Source: Streptomyces longhuiensis (GTDB lineage: Bacteria; Actinomycetota; Actinomycetes; Streptomycetales; Streptomycetaceae). Taken from it: 64,000 nt of DNA. Made by a program: the position numbers and the translations under genes. Under the pieces are notes generated by a model. The model had not been told where the DNA came from and searched no databases. It saw only the letters and a list, made by a program, of their open reading frames with translations. The stretch spans positions 744,001 through 808,000 of the forward strand of contig NZ_CP085173.1 of the NCBI RefSeq assembly GCF_020616555.1. The letters are read 5' to 3'. This document shows positions 55,243 to 63,282 of this stretch, one piece after another (the stretch's first letter is position 1; every line of letters begins with the position of its first letter).

Positions 55243-55665
55243 GGCTCTTCACTTCTTCCTGCCAGGCGGAGCAGTCTCGTGATTCCAGGGTGCCTTCGTC
55301 TGACGCACCCCACATGGGCCACGTGGTCCCCATCGGCAGGCCACGCGGGGCCGTTCGGGGGGAACCAGGCACTCGGAGCAGGGAGAACCGGCTTCGCCCG
55401 TGTTCCGGCGTTCGCCGGTTCCGGGCGGCCAGGCAGGGCCCTGGAACGACGGGACCGTCCCAGGGGGAGCACCCGTTGCAGGTGGTGACCGCGCGCGTTG
55501 GCCGCCCGGTCACGTAAGTGAGATCTCAGGCGTTCACTCTCAGCTGCGTGGTCGCTGATCCCAGGCACCTCCCGCCCCGTGAACCCCTGGCTCAGCAGCC
55601 TCACGCGCCGGCGTGCCTCACGCACACGCCCTCTCGGCCCGGAAGCACCTGATCCGCGTTCACCC
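55243..55665. other. Intergenic region carrying box 3
   Basis: About 420 bp. The minus-strand frame around 55440-55660 (REARRRVRLLSQGFTGREVP) has some protein-like character but no family or start, so I do not call a gene. Confidence 0.4.
55316..55329. promoter_or_regulatory. GGNCC-N4-GGNCC box 3
   Basis: GGGCC-ACGT-GGTCC, perfect and centred on CACGTG, upstream of the XRE-PNPOx fusion gene. Confidence 0.6.
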
Positions 55666-56145
55666 CTACGGCGCCGCCTCAGGAGGCTCTGCCTCGAGGC
55701 GGAAGCCGTTGACGACGTCGGGCTGGATGCGCACGGCGCTGTGGGTCGATCGTCCCGCCCAAGGGCGCAGCCGTTCCGCGGAGCCATGGCCCTCCTCGGC
55801 ATCGGCCACCAGGTACGCAAACCCGGTGACGACCACGCTCCATCCGAGGTGCGATTCGGGATCGATGACGTCGGCTTCGTAGGCGACGACGACGCCGGGC
55901 GTGCCGGGATCTGTGACCAGGGAGAGGGCTGATCCTTCGTCGAGCCGCACCACGATGTCCTCGCCCTCCACCAGGTGGGTCACCGGGCGAACGGCCGGCA
56001 GGGCACGCTGGGTGAAGACGAGGCGTCCCATCGATACGGTGGCGAGCAGCCGAAGAGCCTCATCGCGGTCCAGGTTCCGCACACGCCGGTCCTGCTGCGT
56101 GACGCTGTCCTGGCCTGCGGATCGTCCTGTGTCCTTGCGTTCCAT
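55666..56145 (-). CDS. Pyridoxamine 5'-phosphate oxidase-fold protein (2)
   Basis: A 159-residue paralogue of the protein at 53972 (VRNLDRDEALRLLATVSMGR, LPAVRPVTHLVEG, VAYEADVIDPESHLGWSVVV, GFAYLV). Divergent from the cNMP-binding gene; the gap holds boxes 4 and 5, which may serve both. Confidence 0.87.
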   Translation of the reverse strand: MERKDTGRSAGQDSVTQQDRRVRNLDRDEALRLLATVSMGRLVFTQRALPAVRPVTHLVEGEDIVVRLDEGSALSLVTDPGTPGVVVAYEADVIDPESHLGWSVVVTGFAYLVADAEEGHGSAERLRPWAGRSTHSAVRIQPDVVNGFRLEAEPPEAAP

Positions 56146-56305
56146 CGTCCGGCCCTTCTGCTCGGCACCTCGCGCCGTTGCCGCCGGCTTGGCTCGTGGT
56201 CAGGGCCGTCAGGCGGCGTCGGGACTCGTCCTCGCTGCCGGCCGGTGTGTCCTCCGACGGAGTCCCGGTGTCTGCCACTGTCGCCCCCAGCCACCCGGCA
56301 GTCAT

Positions 56306-56319
56306 GGGCCGGTCGGGCT
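56306..56319. promoter_or_regulatory. GGNCC-N4-GGNCC box 4 (one mismatch)
   Basis: GGGCC-GGTC-GGGCT, next to box 5 in the same divergent gap. Confidence 0.5.
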
Positions 56320-56326
56320 ACGAGCG

Positions 56327-56340
56327 GGGCCGGTCGGCCC
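56327..56340. promoter_or_regulatory. GGNCC-N4-GGNCC box 5
   Basis: GGGCC-GGTC-GGCCC, perfect, 21 bp after box 4 (two helical turns) and 58 bp before the cNMP-binding gene. Confidence 0.6.
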
Positions 56341-56397
56341 ATGCGCGACGGGCCTGGCAACGCCGCAGACTGAAAGCGGAATGGAACGGAGTCGTCC

Positions 56398-56859
56398 ATG
56401 CGCACACCATTTCCCACCCAAATCACCGCCCTGCCCCCGGAGTACCGCTCCCGGCTGATGGAACACGCCCGCGACGTCAGCTTCCCGGAAGGAGAACGCC
56501 TCTTCAGCGAAGGCGGGCACGCGGACAGGTTCTGGATCATCCGGTCCGGAGCCGTCGCCATGGACTTGCACGTGCCCGGCAGGCAGCCGGCCGTCATCGA
56601 GAACCTGGGCCCCGGTGAACTGGTCGGCTGGTCATGGATGTTCAAGCCGTACCGCTGGCATATGGGGGCAAGAGCAACAACGCCCCTACGAACACACGAG
56701 TTCGACGCATTGACCGTGCGGATGCTGATGGACGCCGATGCCGCGTTCGGCTCCGTCGTCGGGCACTGGGTGAGCCAGGTGCTCGCCCACCGACTCCAGG
56801 CGACGCGCGTTCGACTGCTCGACCTCTACGCCCCGTACGGCAGCGGCAGCGCGGTCTGA
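56398..56859 (+). CDS. Cyclic-nucleotide-binding domain protein (Crp/Fnr sensor domain only)
   Basis: A 153-residue cNMP-binding beta-barrel (VSFPEGERLFSEGGHADRFW, IIRSGAVAMDL, LGPGELVGWSW) with a C-terminal helix but no DNA-binding helix-turn-helix. The phosphate-binding cassette is atypical (GWSWMFKPYRWHMGARATTP), so cAMP binding is doubtful. It is the intact paralogue of the pseudogene at 50923, and is followed by a CBS-gene stub as that one is followed by a CBS gene. Confidence 0.85.
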   Translation: MRTPFPTQITALPPEYRSRLMEHARDVSFPEGERLFSEGGHADRFWIIRSGAVAMDLHVPGRQPAVIENLGPGELVGWSWMFKPYRWHMGARATTPLRTHEFDALTVRMLMDADAAFGSVVGHWVSQVLAHRLQATRVRLLDLYAPYGSGSAV

Positions 56860-56897
56860 GCTGCCACTTCCCCACCCGATGCGGCCCGGAGCCGATC

Positions 56898-56978
56898 ATG
56901 CCCGCGTCCCGGTACACCGTCAGTGATGTCATGTCGCACTGTGCGGTCGCCGTGGGCCGTCCGGCCAGGGGGACGTAG
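56898..56978 (+). pseudogene. CBS-protein 5' stub
   Basis: The first 26 codons (MPASRYTVSDVMSHCAVAVG then RPARGT) match the start of the CBS-BON proteins at 51426 and 52291, then a stop ends it. The rest of the gene is deleted. GGAGCC lies upstream of the ATG. Confidence 0.7.
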
Positions 56979-57106
56979 GCCTGGCGCCGGATGAGGTGGC
57001 TGTCGGCTCGGCGGCCTGACACGCGGCCCGCTGCCAGGTGCCTTCGTCCCCCTCTTGAGACAATTCATATGGGCAAGGCAAGAGCGGACCGAGCACAGGG
57101 GCGCAC

Positions 57107-57808
57107 ATGTCCGAGGCAGCGAGGCCGGCGAGCACCTCCACCGAGACGCCCATCCGGGTCTTCATCCTGGACGACCACGAGGTCGTACGCCGTGGTCTGC
57201 ACGACCTCCTGGACGCCGAGCCCGACATCGAGGTGGTCGGTGAGGCGTCCACCGCCGAGCAGGCGCTGACCCGTGGTCCCGCGCTCCGCCCCCATGTGGC
57301 CGTGCTCGATGTAAGGCTGCCCGACAGCGACGGCATCAGCGTCTGCCGGGAGCTTCGCTCGCGCATGCCGGAGCTGGCCTGCCTGATGCTGACGTCGTTC
57401 GACGACGAGGAGGCCCTCCTTGACGCGATCATGGCCGGCGCGGCCGGGTACGTCCTCAAGCAGATCAAGGGCTCCGACCTGGTGTCGGCGGTTCGGACGG
57501 TCGCCTCGGGCCAGTCGATGCTCGACCCGGCGACGACGGCCAGGCTGATTCACTCGCTGCGGGATCCGCAGACCGTGAAGCCGCCGGAGGACGCACGGCT
57601 GGAGGGGCTCACCGAGCGGGAGCGCTCGGTCCTGGAACTCATCGGTGACGGGCTCACCAACCGGCAGATCGCGAAGGAGCTCTATCTGTCCGAGAAGACG
57701 GTCAAGAACCACATTTCGCGGCTGCTGGGCAAGCTGGGCGTCGAGCGGCGTGTGCAGGCGGCCGTCATCGCGGCAGAGGTACGCGAACACGACAAGAGCG
57801 AGCACTGA
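57107..57808 (+). CDS. osdR: DevR/OsdR-type response regulator (NarL/LuxR family)
   Basis: A 233-residue response regulator. Receiver domain with acidic pocket Asp22/Asp23, phosphoacceptor Asp68 (VAVLDVRLPDSDG), the Thr/Ser switch (LTSFDDEEAL) and Lys in YVLKQIKG; C-terminal LuxR-type helix-turn-helix (LTERERSVLELIGDGLTNRQ, IAKELYLSEKTVKNHISRLL). It converges with a GAF-GAF kinase 50 bp away. Similarity to mycobacterial DevR/DosR and Streptomyces OsdR, plus the surrounding Usp, CBS, PNPOx and nitroreductase genes, supports control of hypoxia or dormancy functions. Confidence 0.88.
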   Translation: MSEAARPASTSTETPIRVFILDDHEVVRRGLHDLLDAEPDIEVVGEASTAEQALTRGPALRPHVAVLDVRLPDSDGISVCRELRSRMPELACLMLTSFDDEEALLDAIMAGAAGYVLKQIKGSDLVSAVRTVASGQSMLDPATTARLIHSLRDPQTVKPPEDARLEGLTERERSVLELIGDGLTNRQIAKELYLSEKTVKNHISRLLGKLGVERRVQAAVIAAEVREHDKSEH

Positions 57809-57858
57809 AGGCTTGGGCGGCCGTCCGGCTCACTGCACGGCCTGGTTGATCGCCCGCC

Positions 57859-59592
57859 TCAGTCCGCCGGCCCGGTGAGCGGAACCCTCCACTCCAGCCT
57901 GGTGCCCCCGTTTCCCTGATCTCGCGTCGAGATCGACAGCTCGCCGCCGAGCCGCTCGGCGCGTTCGGAGAGGTTGCGCAGCCCGCTGCGCCCGCCGCCC
58001 TTGGGGATGCCGATTCCGTCATCGCTCACCGACACGGTCAGTACGCCGTCCGTGGCTGCGATGGCCACCTCGACGGAGGTGGCACGGGCGTGGCGGGCCA
58101 CATTGGCCAGGGCCTCCCCGATCACGGCGAGGACCTCTTCGGCCACGGTGGGCGACACCTCCGTGTCGATGAGGCCTTCCATACGCAAGGCAGGGGTGAA
58201 CCCGAGCACAGCACCCGCCTCGTCCAAGGCCCGTACGGCTCGCAGCCTCAGCTTCGGCGCCTCCCCCGGTACCTCGCGCTCACGCAGGCCGAAGATCGTC
58301 GAGCGGATGATCTTGATGGTGGCGTCCAGGTCGTCGATCGCCCGCGCCAGTCGCTCGGCCGCCTGCGGGTGCTCGACGAGGCGCTGGGCGCTCTGCAGGG
58401 TCATACCGGTGGCGAAGAGCCGCTGGATCGCCAGATCGTGCAGGTCACGGGCGATGCGGTCATGGTCTTCGAGCAGACTCATCTGCTCCGCGTCGCGCCG
58501 CCGGTCGGCCAGTTCCAGTGCGAGGGCCGCCTGGCCGGCGAAGCCCGACAGCTCGGCGACCTCAGCGGCCACGAACGGCGGACAGCCCCGACGCCGGGCC
58601 AGCATGAGGACGCCGCTCAGCCTCTCTTTGGTACCGACGGTGACCGCCACAGCCGGTCCGAAGCCGGTCCAGCGCTCCGCCTGTACCGTGACCCGCTGGT
58701 CGGCCTCGACGTCCGGCACCGTGACCAGTCCGTCCTCGGCGAGCGCCACGCCGGCGAGGGTGCCCGCCGTGCTGGGCAGGACGATGCCCCGGTGCGCGTC
58801 GGCTCCCTCTCCCAGGGCCAGGGAGCCCCGCAGTTCGCCGTTCTGGCCGACGAGATAGAAAGCGCCCATGTCGGCTCCGGTGATGTCACGGGACCGTTCC
58901 AGCATTCCCTCGAGCACCTGGGACTCCGCGGAGCCCGAGAGCAGCGCGCTGGTGAAGTCCGAAATGGCGGCCCGCCAGCGTTCCCTGAGCCTGACCTCTT
59001 CGAAGAGGCGGGCGTTCTCGATGGCGATGCCCGCTGCGACGGCAAGCGTCGACAGGACGGCTTCGTCCTCTGCGTCGAAGTCCGACCCGCCCCTCTTCTC
59101 GGTCATGTAGAGGTTGCCGAACACGTCGTCCCGGACCCGGATGGGTACGCCCAGGAAGGAGTGCATCGGAGGGTGACGGCGCGGGAACCCGTACGAAGCG
59201 GGGTGCTCGGACAGCTCCGCCAGCCTCAGTGGTTCAGGATGGCGGATCAGCTCGCCCAGGATGCCGTGCCCCGAGGGCAGTTCCCCGATCTGCGCGCGGA
59301 GCTCGTCGCTGATGCCCACCGTGAGGAACTCCGCGAGCTTCTTGTCGTCACCGATCACACCCAGGGCGCCGTACCCCGCGTCCACGAGGGTCACGGCCGC
59401 CTCGACGATGCCGCGCAGCACCTGGGGCAGGTCGAGTTCCCGGCCCACCGACATGACCGCTTCGAGCAGCCCCTTCAGCCGGTCCCGCGTGCCGCGGACC
59501 TCGTCCATGCGGGCCTGGAGTTCGTCGAGCAACTCGTCCAGCCGCAGTCTCGGAACCTGCGGGCCCGAAACGTCAGGACCATCCCCGCCCAT
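57859..59592 (-). CDS. osdK: DevS/OsdK-type GAF-GAF histidine kinase
   Basis: A 577-residue cytosolic sensor kinase. GAF1 (about 55-195) carries HPASYGFPRRHPPMHSFLGV, the segment that in DosS/DosT holds the haem environment; GAF2 is at about 215-360; the HisKA_3 dimerisation domain has the phosphorylated His385 (DHDRIARDLHDLAIQRL); the HATPase domain has the N box GEALANVARHA and SVSDDGIGIP. GGAGG precedes the ATG at 59592. It converges with the response regulator. Oxygen, nitric oxide or redox sensing is inferred from the family. Confidence 0.9.
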   Translation of the reverse strand: MGGDGPDVSGPQVPRLRLDELLDELQARMDEVRGTRDRLKGLLEAVMSVGRELDLPQVLRGIVEAAVTLVDAGYGALGVIGDDKKLAEFLTVGISDELRAQIGELPSGHGILGELIRHPEPLRLAELSEHPASYGFPRRHPPMHSFLGVPIRVRDDVFGNLYMTEKRGGSDFDAEDEAVLSTLAVAAGIAIENARLFEEVRLRERWRAAISDFTSALLSGSAESQVLEGMLERSRDITGADMGAFYLVGQNGELRGSLALGEGADAHRGIVLPSTAGTLAGVALAEDGLVTVPDVEADQRVTVQAERWTGFGPAVAVTVGTKERLSGVLMLARRRGCPPFVAAEVAELSGFAGQAALALELADRRRDAEQMSLLEDHDRIARDLHDLAIQRLFATGMTLQSAQRLVEHPQAAERLARAIDDLDATIKIIRSTIFGLREREVPGEAPKLRLRAVRALDEAGAVLGFTPALRMEGLIDTEVSPTVAEEVLAVIGEALANVARHARATSVEVAIAATDGVLTVSVSDDGIGIPKGGGRSGLRNLSERAERLGGELSISTRDQGNGGTRLEWRVPLTGPAD

Positions 59593-59780
59593 CAGCACCT
59601 CCGGCTACCCTGCGGGTTGCGGAGCCAGCCCGCACCCTTCACGGTAGCTTCCGGTTCCAGCCTGTTCCGGTCGGACACGGCCACCCGGCAGGCGACGGAC
59701 GCGGAGCGCGCGACTCAGTTGGTTCTGGTCCTTGATGATCCTTCCTCCTTGTGGAACGCGGTGCGGTGGCCGCGACGGCT

Positions 59781-60644
59781 TCACGTGACAGGGACGGTGA
59801 TGACCGGGCAGTGGGCACGGTGCAGCAGTCCGTGCACCACCGATCCCAGCCGCATCCCCATGTAGCCGCCGTTGCCCCTGCGGCCCACGACCACGGCCAA
59901 GGCGTGCTCGGCAGCCCGGGCCAGCTCCTCGACCGGGTGTCCGACCGGCACTTCGTGCGTGAGCGCGACGTCCGGGTACTTCTCCGCCCAGCCGGCCACG
60001 GTTTCGGACAGCAGACTCCGCTGGATCTGCACGAGCGTCGGCTCGTCCTTCAGGGAGAAGAGGACAGGCGGCTGCCACACCCAGAGGGCGCGCAGGGTGG
60101 CACCTCGCAGACTGGCCTCTTCGAAGGCCAGTGCCAGGGCCGCACCCGAGGACTCGCTGCCATCGACGCCCACGACGAGGTACGGGGTTTCCTGGGTCAC
60201 GTGCTCGGCGTCGCCCACCACCGCGACCGGGCAGCGAGCCTGTGCCGATACCGGCACCACGAGGGAGCCCGCGCTGAGGAACTCCTCGGTGCGGCTGAGA
60301 TGCCGCGATCCGAGCACGATCATCCGTGCCCGGCCCGACTGCCGGATCAGGACATGGGCCGGGTGTCCGTCGAGCACGTCCGTCGCCACTTCGACGTCAT
60401 CATGGCGCTCGCGCACCCAGGAGGCGGCCGCCGCCAGGGCCCGCTCTCCCTCTCGCAGCTGCGCCTTCATGCGGGTGGAGGCGTCGACGTGCTGGACGTG
60501 GTGCGGTGCGGGTACTGCGACGAGGAGCCGGAGTGGACGCCTGCGGCGGTGGGCGTCGTCGGCTGCCCAGGCCAGCTGCATGTGGCAGTCCCTTGCCGGG
60601 TCGATACCGACGAGGATCTCTCGGGCTTCGGCGGTGTTCGTCAT
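59781..60644 (-). CDS. Universal stress protein, tandem UspA domains (B)
   Basis: A 287-residue protein with two UspA domains (ILVGIDPARDCHMQLAWAAD; YLVVGVDGSESSGAALALAF). The second domain has the ATP motif VGRRGNGGYMGMRLGSVVHG; the first has GSRHLSRTEEFLSAGSLVV. Its ATG overlaps the stop of the preceding Usp gene (ATGA), so translation is coupled. Confidence 0.9.
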   Translation of the reverse strand: MTNTAEAREILVGIDPARDCHMQLAWAADDAHRRRRPLRLLVAVPAPHHVQHVDASTRMKAQLREGERALAAAASWVRERHDDVEVATDVLDGHPAHVLIRQSGRARMIVLGSRHLSRTEEFLSAGSLVVPVSAQARCPVAVVGDAEHVTQETPYLVVGVDGSESSGAALALAFEEASLRGATLRALWVWQPPVLFSLKDEPTLVQIQRSLLSETVAGWAEKYPDVALTHEVPVGHPVEELARAAEHALAVVVGRRGNGGYMGMRLGSVVHGLLHRAHCPVITVPVT

Positions 60645-61543
60645 GACTCGCCCCCGTTCTTGGTGCCGTTCCGCGGGATGAGCAGGACCGGGCACTCCGC
60701 GTGGTGCACAAGGTTGTGGGTGGCCCGCCCCAGCGTGCGACCGATGTAGCCGGGCTTGCGTCGCCCGCCCATGACCAGCAGGTCGGCGTGGCGCGAGGCC
60801 TCGACCAGCACCCCGGACGCGGACATGCTCTTCGCCGCGTCCGCCTCCACGTGCAGGTCCGGGAACTCGTGGCGCACCTCCTCGGCGACGGCGGTCAGGC
60901 TGCGCTCGTGCTCGCCCGCGATGTCTTCGATGTCGTCGAGCATCGTCACGACGCTCCCGACGGACTGGAGCACGTTCCACACGTGGAGCAGTCGCAGCGA
61001 TGCCTTGCGAAGCTCCGCCTCGCGCGCGCCGTAAAGGGCACAGTCCAGGTCGTGTTCGTCGCGGACGCCGACGAGCACCACACCCGTATCGGCCTGACCC
61101 TCCGCACCCCGGACGACGATCACAGGCGTCGTCGCCTCGGCTGCGACCTTGAGACCGACGGAGCCGAGCATGAGGGAGTTGAACCCGCCGAGGCCGCGGC
61201 TGCCGACGACGATGGTGCCGTAGCGGGCAGCGGCCCTGTGCAGACTGGGGACCGGGCCGCTGCGACTGAATTCTTTGGTCACGCGCAGGCCCGGATGCCG
61301 CTCGGTCACGGCCCGGGCCGTGTCGTCGAGGAGTTCACGCCCCGTCCGGCGGACGCGCTCGATCGTCTCCACCGAGGCGTACAGTGCCCGGCTGTCCGTG
61401 TCGGCCCCGTGGACGAGGTGCAGAGCGGTCCCCCGGCGCGACGCTTCCTCCGCGGCCCACAGTGCCGCCCTGTATGCGGGCTTGGAGCCGTCGATCCCGA
61501 CGATGACGGAGCCCCGTTGCGGACCGGTCACGTTGACTTCCAT
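60641..61543 (-). CDS. Universal stress protein, tandem UspA domains (C)
   Basis: A 300-residue two-domain Usp (VIVGIDGSKPAYRAALWAAE; VVLVGVRDEHDLDCALYGAR). ATP-type motifs GSRGLGGFNSLMLGSVGLKV and GGRRKPGYIGRTLGRATHNL. First gene of a coupled pair, divergent from another Usp gene at 61806 across a gap holding three GGNCC boxes. Confidence 0.9.
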   Translation of the reverse strand: MEVNVTGPQRGSVIVGIDGSKPAYRAALWAAEEASRRGTALHLVHGADTDSRALYASVETIERVRRTGRELLDDTARAVTERHPGLRVTKEFSRSGPVPSLHRAAARYGTIVVGSRGLGGFNSLMLGSVGLKVAAEATTPVIVVRGAEGQADTGVVLVGVRDEHDLDCALYGAREAELRKASLRLLHVWNVLQSVGSVVTMLDDIEDIAGEHERSLTAVAEEVRHEFPDLHVEADAAKSMSASGVLVEASRHADLLVMGGRRKPGYIGRTLGRATHNLVHHAECPVLLIPRNGTKNGGES

Positions 61544-61631
61544 GACGCCTCCTCACCGAGACACATCGGGGTTCGGTCCTCACGTTGGCACCAGGGACAT
61601 CGGTGAGGAGAGGGCCGCAGGGGTCCGTCCA

Positions 61632-61645
61632 GGGCCCAAAGGTCC
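61632..61645. promoter_or_regulatory. GGNCC-N4-GGNCC box 6
   Basis: GGGCC-CAAA-GGTCC, perfect, in the divergent Usp gap. Its AAAGG core matches box 1. Confidence 0.6.
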
Positions 61646-61683
61646 CGTGTGCGGTCCGGCGCCGGTCGGCACTGGGTCAGGCT

Positions 61684-61697
61684 GGTCCGGTCGGTCC
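61684..61697. promoter_or_regulatory. GGNCC-N4-GGNCC box 7
   Basis: GGTCC-GGTC-GGTCC, perfect, 21 bp upstream of box 8, the same step as between boxes 4 and 5. Confidence 0.6.
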
Positions 61698-61704
61698 TTG
61701 GAGC

Positions 61705-61718
61705 GGACCGGTCGGCCC
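61705..61718. promoter_or_regulatory. GGNCC-N4-GGNCC box 8
   Basis: GGACC-GGTC-GGCCC, perfect, 87 bp before the Usp gene at 61806. Confidence 0.6.
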
Positions 61719-61805
61719 CGCGAGAGCCCCTCCTGGCCCCTGCCCGGAACACGCCACCCAGCGGAGGGTGAGATCACCGCACCTCCCTCCGAGGAGACGA
61801 CCAGC

Positions 61806-62201
61806 ATGACGACCACCCGCATCACCGTCGGTCTGGACGGCTCGGGCGAGAGCGCCACCGCCGCCCGCCGGGCTGCCCGGGGATGGTCCACGACGCTGGT
61901 CTACAGCCAGGCGCGGGCACTCACGCCCGGTATCCAAGGGCAGATCAGGCACGGTATCGCCATCGTCATGGACGAGATGCTGAGCCCCTGGCGCGACAAG
62001 TACCCCTCGGTGGAGGTGAACCCGACCCACCGCATGGGCCGGCCCGCCATCCAGGTACTCGACGCCGCCTCCGACGCCGCCCTGGTCGTCGTCGGCCTGC
62101 GCATCCGCGAAGCCGCCGCGTTCGGCACCCAGATCGGCGCGATCACCCACGCCGTTCTGCACCACTCCGCCGCCCCGGTCGCGGTCATCGCCCACGACTG
62201 A
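61806..62201 (+). CDS. Short universal stress protein without ATP motif
   Basis: A 131-residue single-domain Usp (ITVGLDGSGESATAARRAAR, ALVVVGLRIREAAAFGTQIG, AITHAVLHHSAAPVAVIAHD). The second strand region is shorter than usual and the G-x2-G-x9-G(S/T) ATP signature is replaced by GLRIREAAAFGTQIG with His-rich ends, so it probably does not bind ATP. Starts at the ATG 61806; followed 24 bp later by a nitroreductase gene. Confidence 0.85.
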   Translation: MTTTRITVGLDGSGESATAARRAARGWSTTLVYSQARALTPGIQGQIRHGIAIVMDEMLSPWRDKYPSVEVNPTHRMGRPAIQVLDAASDAALVVVGLRIREAAAFGTQIGAITHAVLHHSAAPVAVIAHD

Positions 62202-62225
62202 GGCACGTACAGACGGGACCCTGCC

Positions 62226-63218
62226 ATGTCCGCTCAGCCCCTCGACACGGCAGTCGTCGTATCGCTGACAGAGGACGCCGTCACCGCGCCCTCCATGCAC
62301 AACGCCCAGCCCTGGAGGTTCGTCTTCCGGCCGAGCAGCGGCACGGTCGAGCTGTACGGCGACTCCACACGCACCATGCCGCACAGCGACCCGAACCACC
62401 GGGCGCTCCATCTGGGCTGCGCCGCCGCCCTGTTCAATCTGCGGGTGGCGGCCGTCCGAGCGGGACGGGAGCCGGTCGTCCGCCTCCTGCCCGATCCGCG
62501 CGACCCGTGGTTCCTGGCCGAGGTACACCTCCGGGAACCGACCGGAGGCCTCGACGCTCAACTCGCACTGTTCCACCCCGCCCTGCGCGGCCGGCACACC
62601 AGCCGCTTCCCCTTCACGGACGAGGAGATCCCGGCCCCGATCCTGGACGGCCTGCGGGCAGCCGCCCTCCTCGAAGAGTGCAAGCTGATGCTGCCGGACG
62701 CCTGGCACACCGAGGCCGTCCTCGATCTCGTCCACGACTCCGAGAACCGAGAGGAATCAAGTCCCGGGGTGCGTGGGGAGACCGCTGCCTGGACCGGCAC
62801 CGGCGCGCCGGGCGAAGGCCCGGTCACGGAAGGCATCCCCGCGTATGCCTTCGGTCCCCGCCAGTCCGGGATGAGTGCCCCCGTAAGAGACTTCGGCGCA
62901 TGGCGCCCCGTCATGGCGCGCGACTCCGCTGTCTTCGAGAAGCATCCGCACATCGCCCTGCTCGGCACCTCGGGTGACACCCCGACGGACTGGATGAAGG
63001 CCGGCCAGGCCCTGCAGCGCATCCTGCTCCAGGCCACTTTGGACGGCCTCGTCGCCTCGATGACCTCCCAGCCCCTGGAGTGGCCCGAACTGCGCTGGGC
63101 GGTCCGCGACCCGAGCGACGCGATGGGCTACGTCCACATGGTCATCCGTCTCGGCTACGGCCCCCAGGGCCCGGCGACCCCCCGGCGGCCCGCGCAGGAC
63201 GTGCTCACAGTGGTCTGA
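62226..63218 (+). CDS. Acg-like nitroreductase family protein
   Basis: A 330-residue protein with two degenerate nitroreductase repeats (EDAVTAPSMHNAQPWRFVFR; HIALLGTSGDTPTDWMKAGQ, ALQRILLQATLDGLVASMTS, LRWAVRDPSDAMGYVHMVIR). It matches the Acg (Rv2032-like) subgroup of DosR-controlled FMN-sequestering proteins in mycobacteria. Operon with the short Usp gene. Supports assignment of the whole cluster to an Osd/Dos-like regulon. Confidence 0.88.
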   Translation: MSAQPLDTAVVVSLTEDAVTAPSMHNAQPWRFVFRPSSGTVELYGDSTRTMPHSDPNHRALHLGCAAALFNLRVAAVRAGREPVVRLLPDPRDPWFLAEVHLREPTGGLDAQLALFHPALRGRHTSRFPFTDEEIPAPILDGLRAAALLEECKLMLPDAWHTEAVLDLVHDSENREESSPGVRGETAAWTGTGAPGEGPVTEGIPAYAFGPRQSGMSAPVRDFGAWRPVMARDSAVFEKHPHIALLGTSGDTPTDWMKAGQALQRILLQATLDGLVASMTSQPLEWPELRWAVRDPSDAMGYVHMVIRLGYGPQGPATPRRPAQDVLTVV

Positions 63219-63282
63219 GGACGGCAGACGATCCCGAATTCAGTCGACGATGAACTCATTGGTCCGGTCTCGGGTGCGCCGG

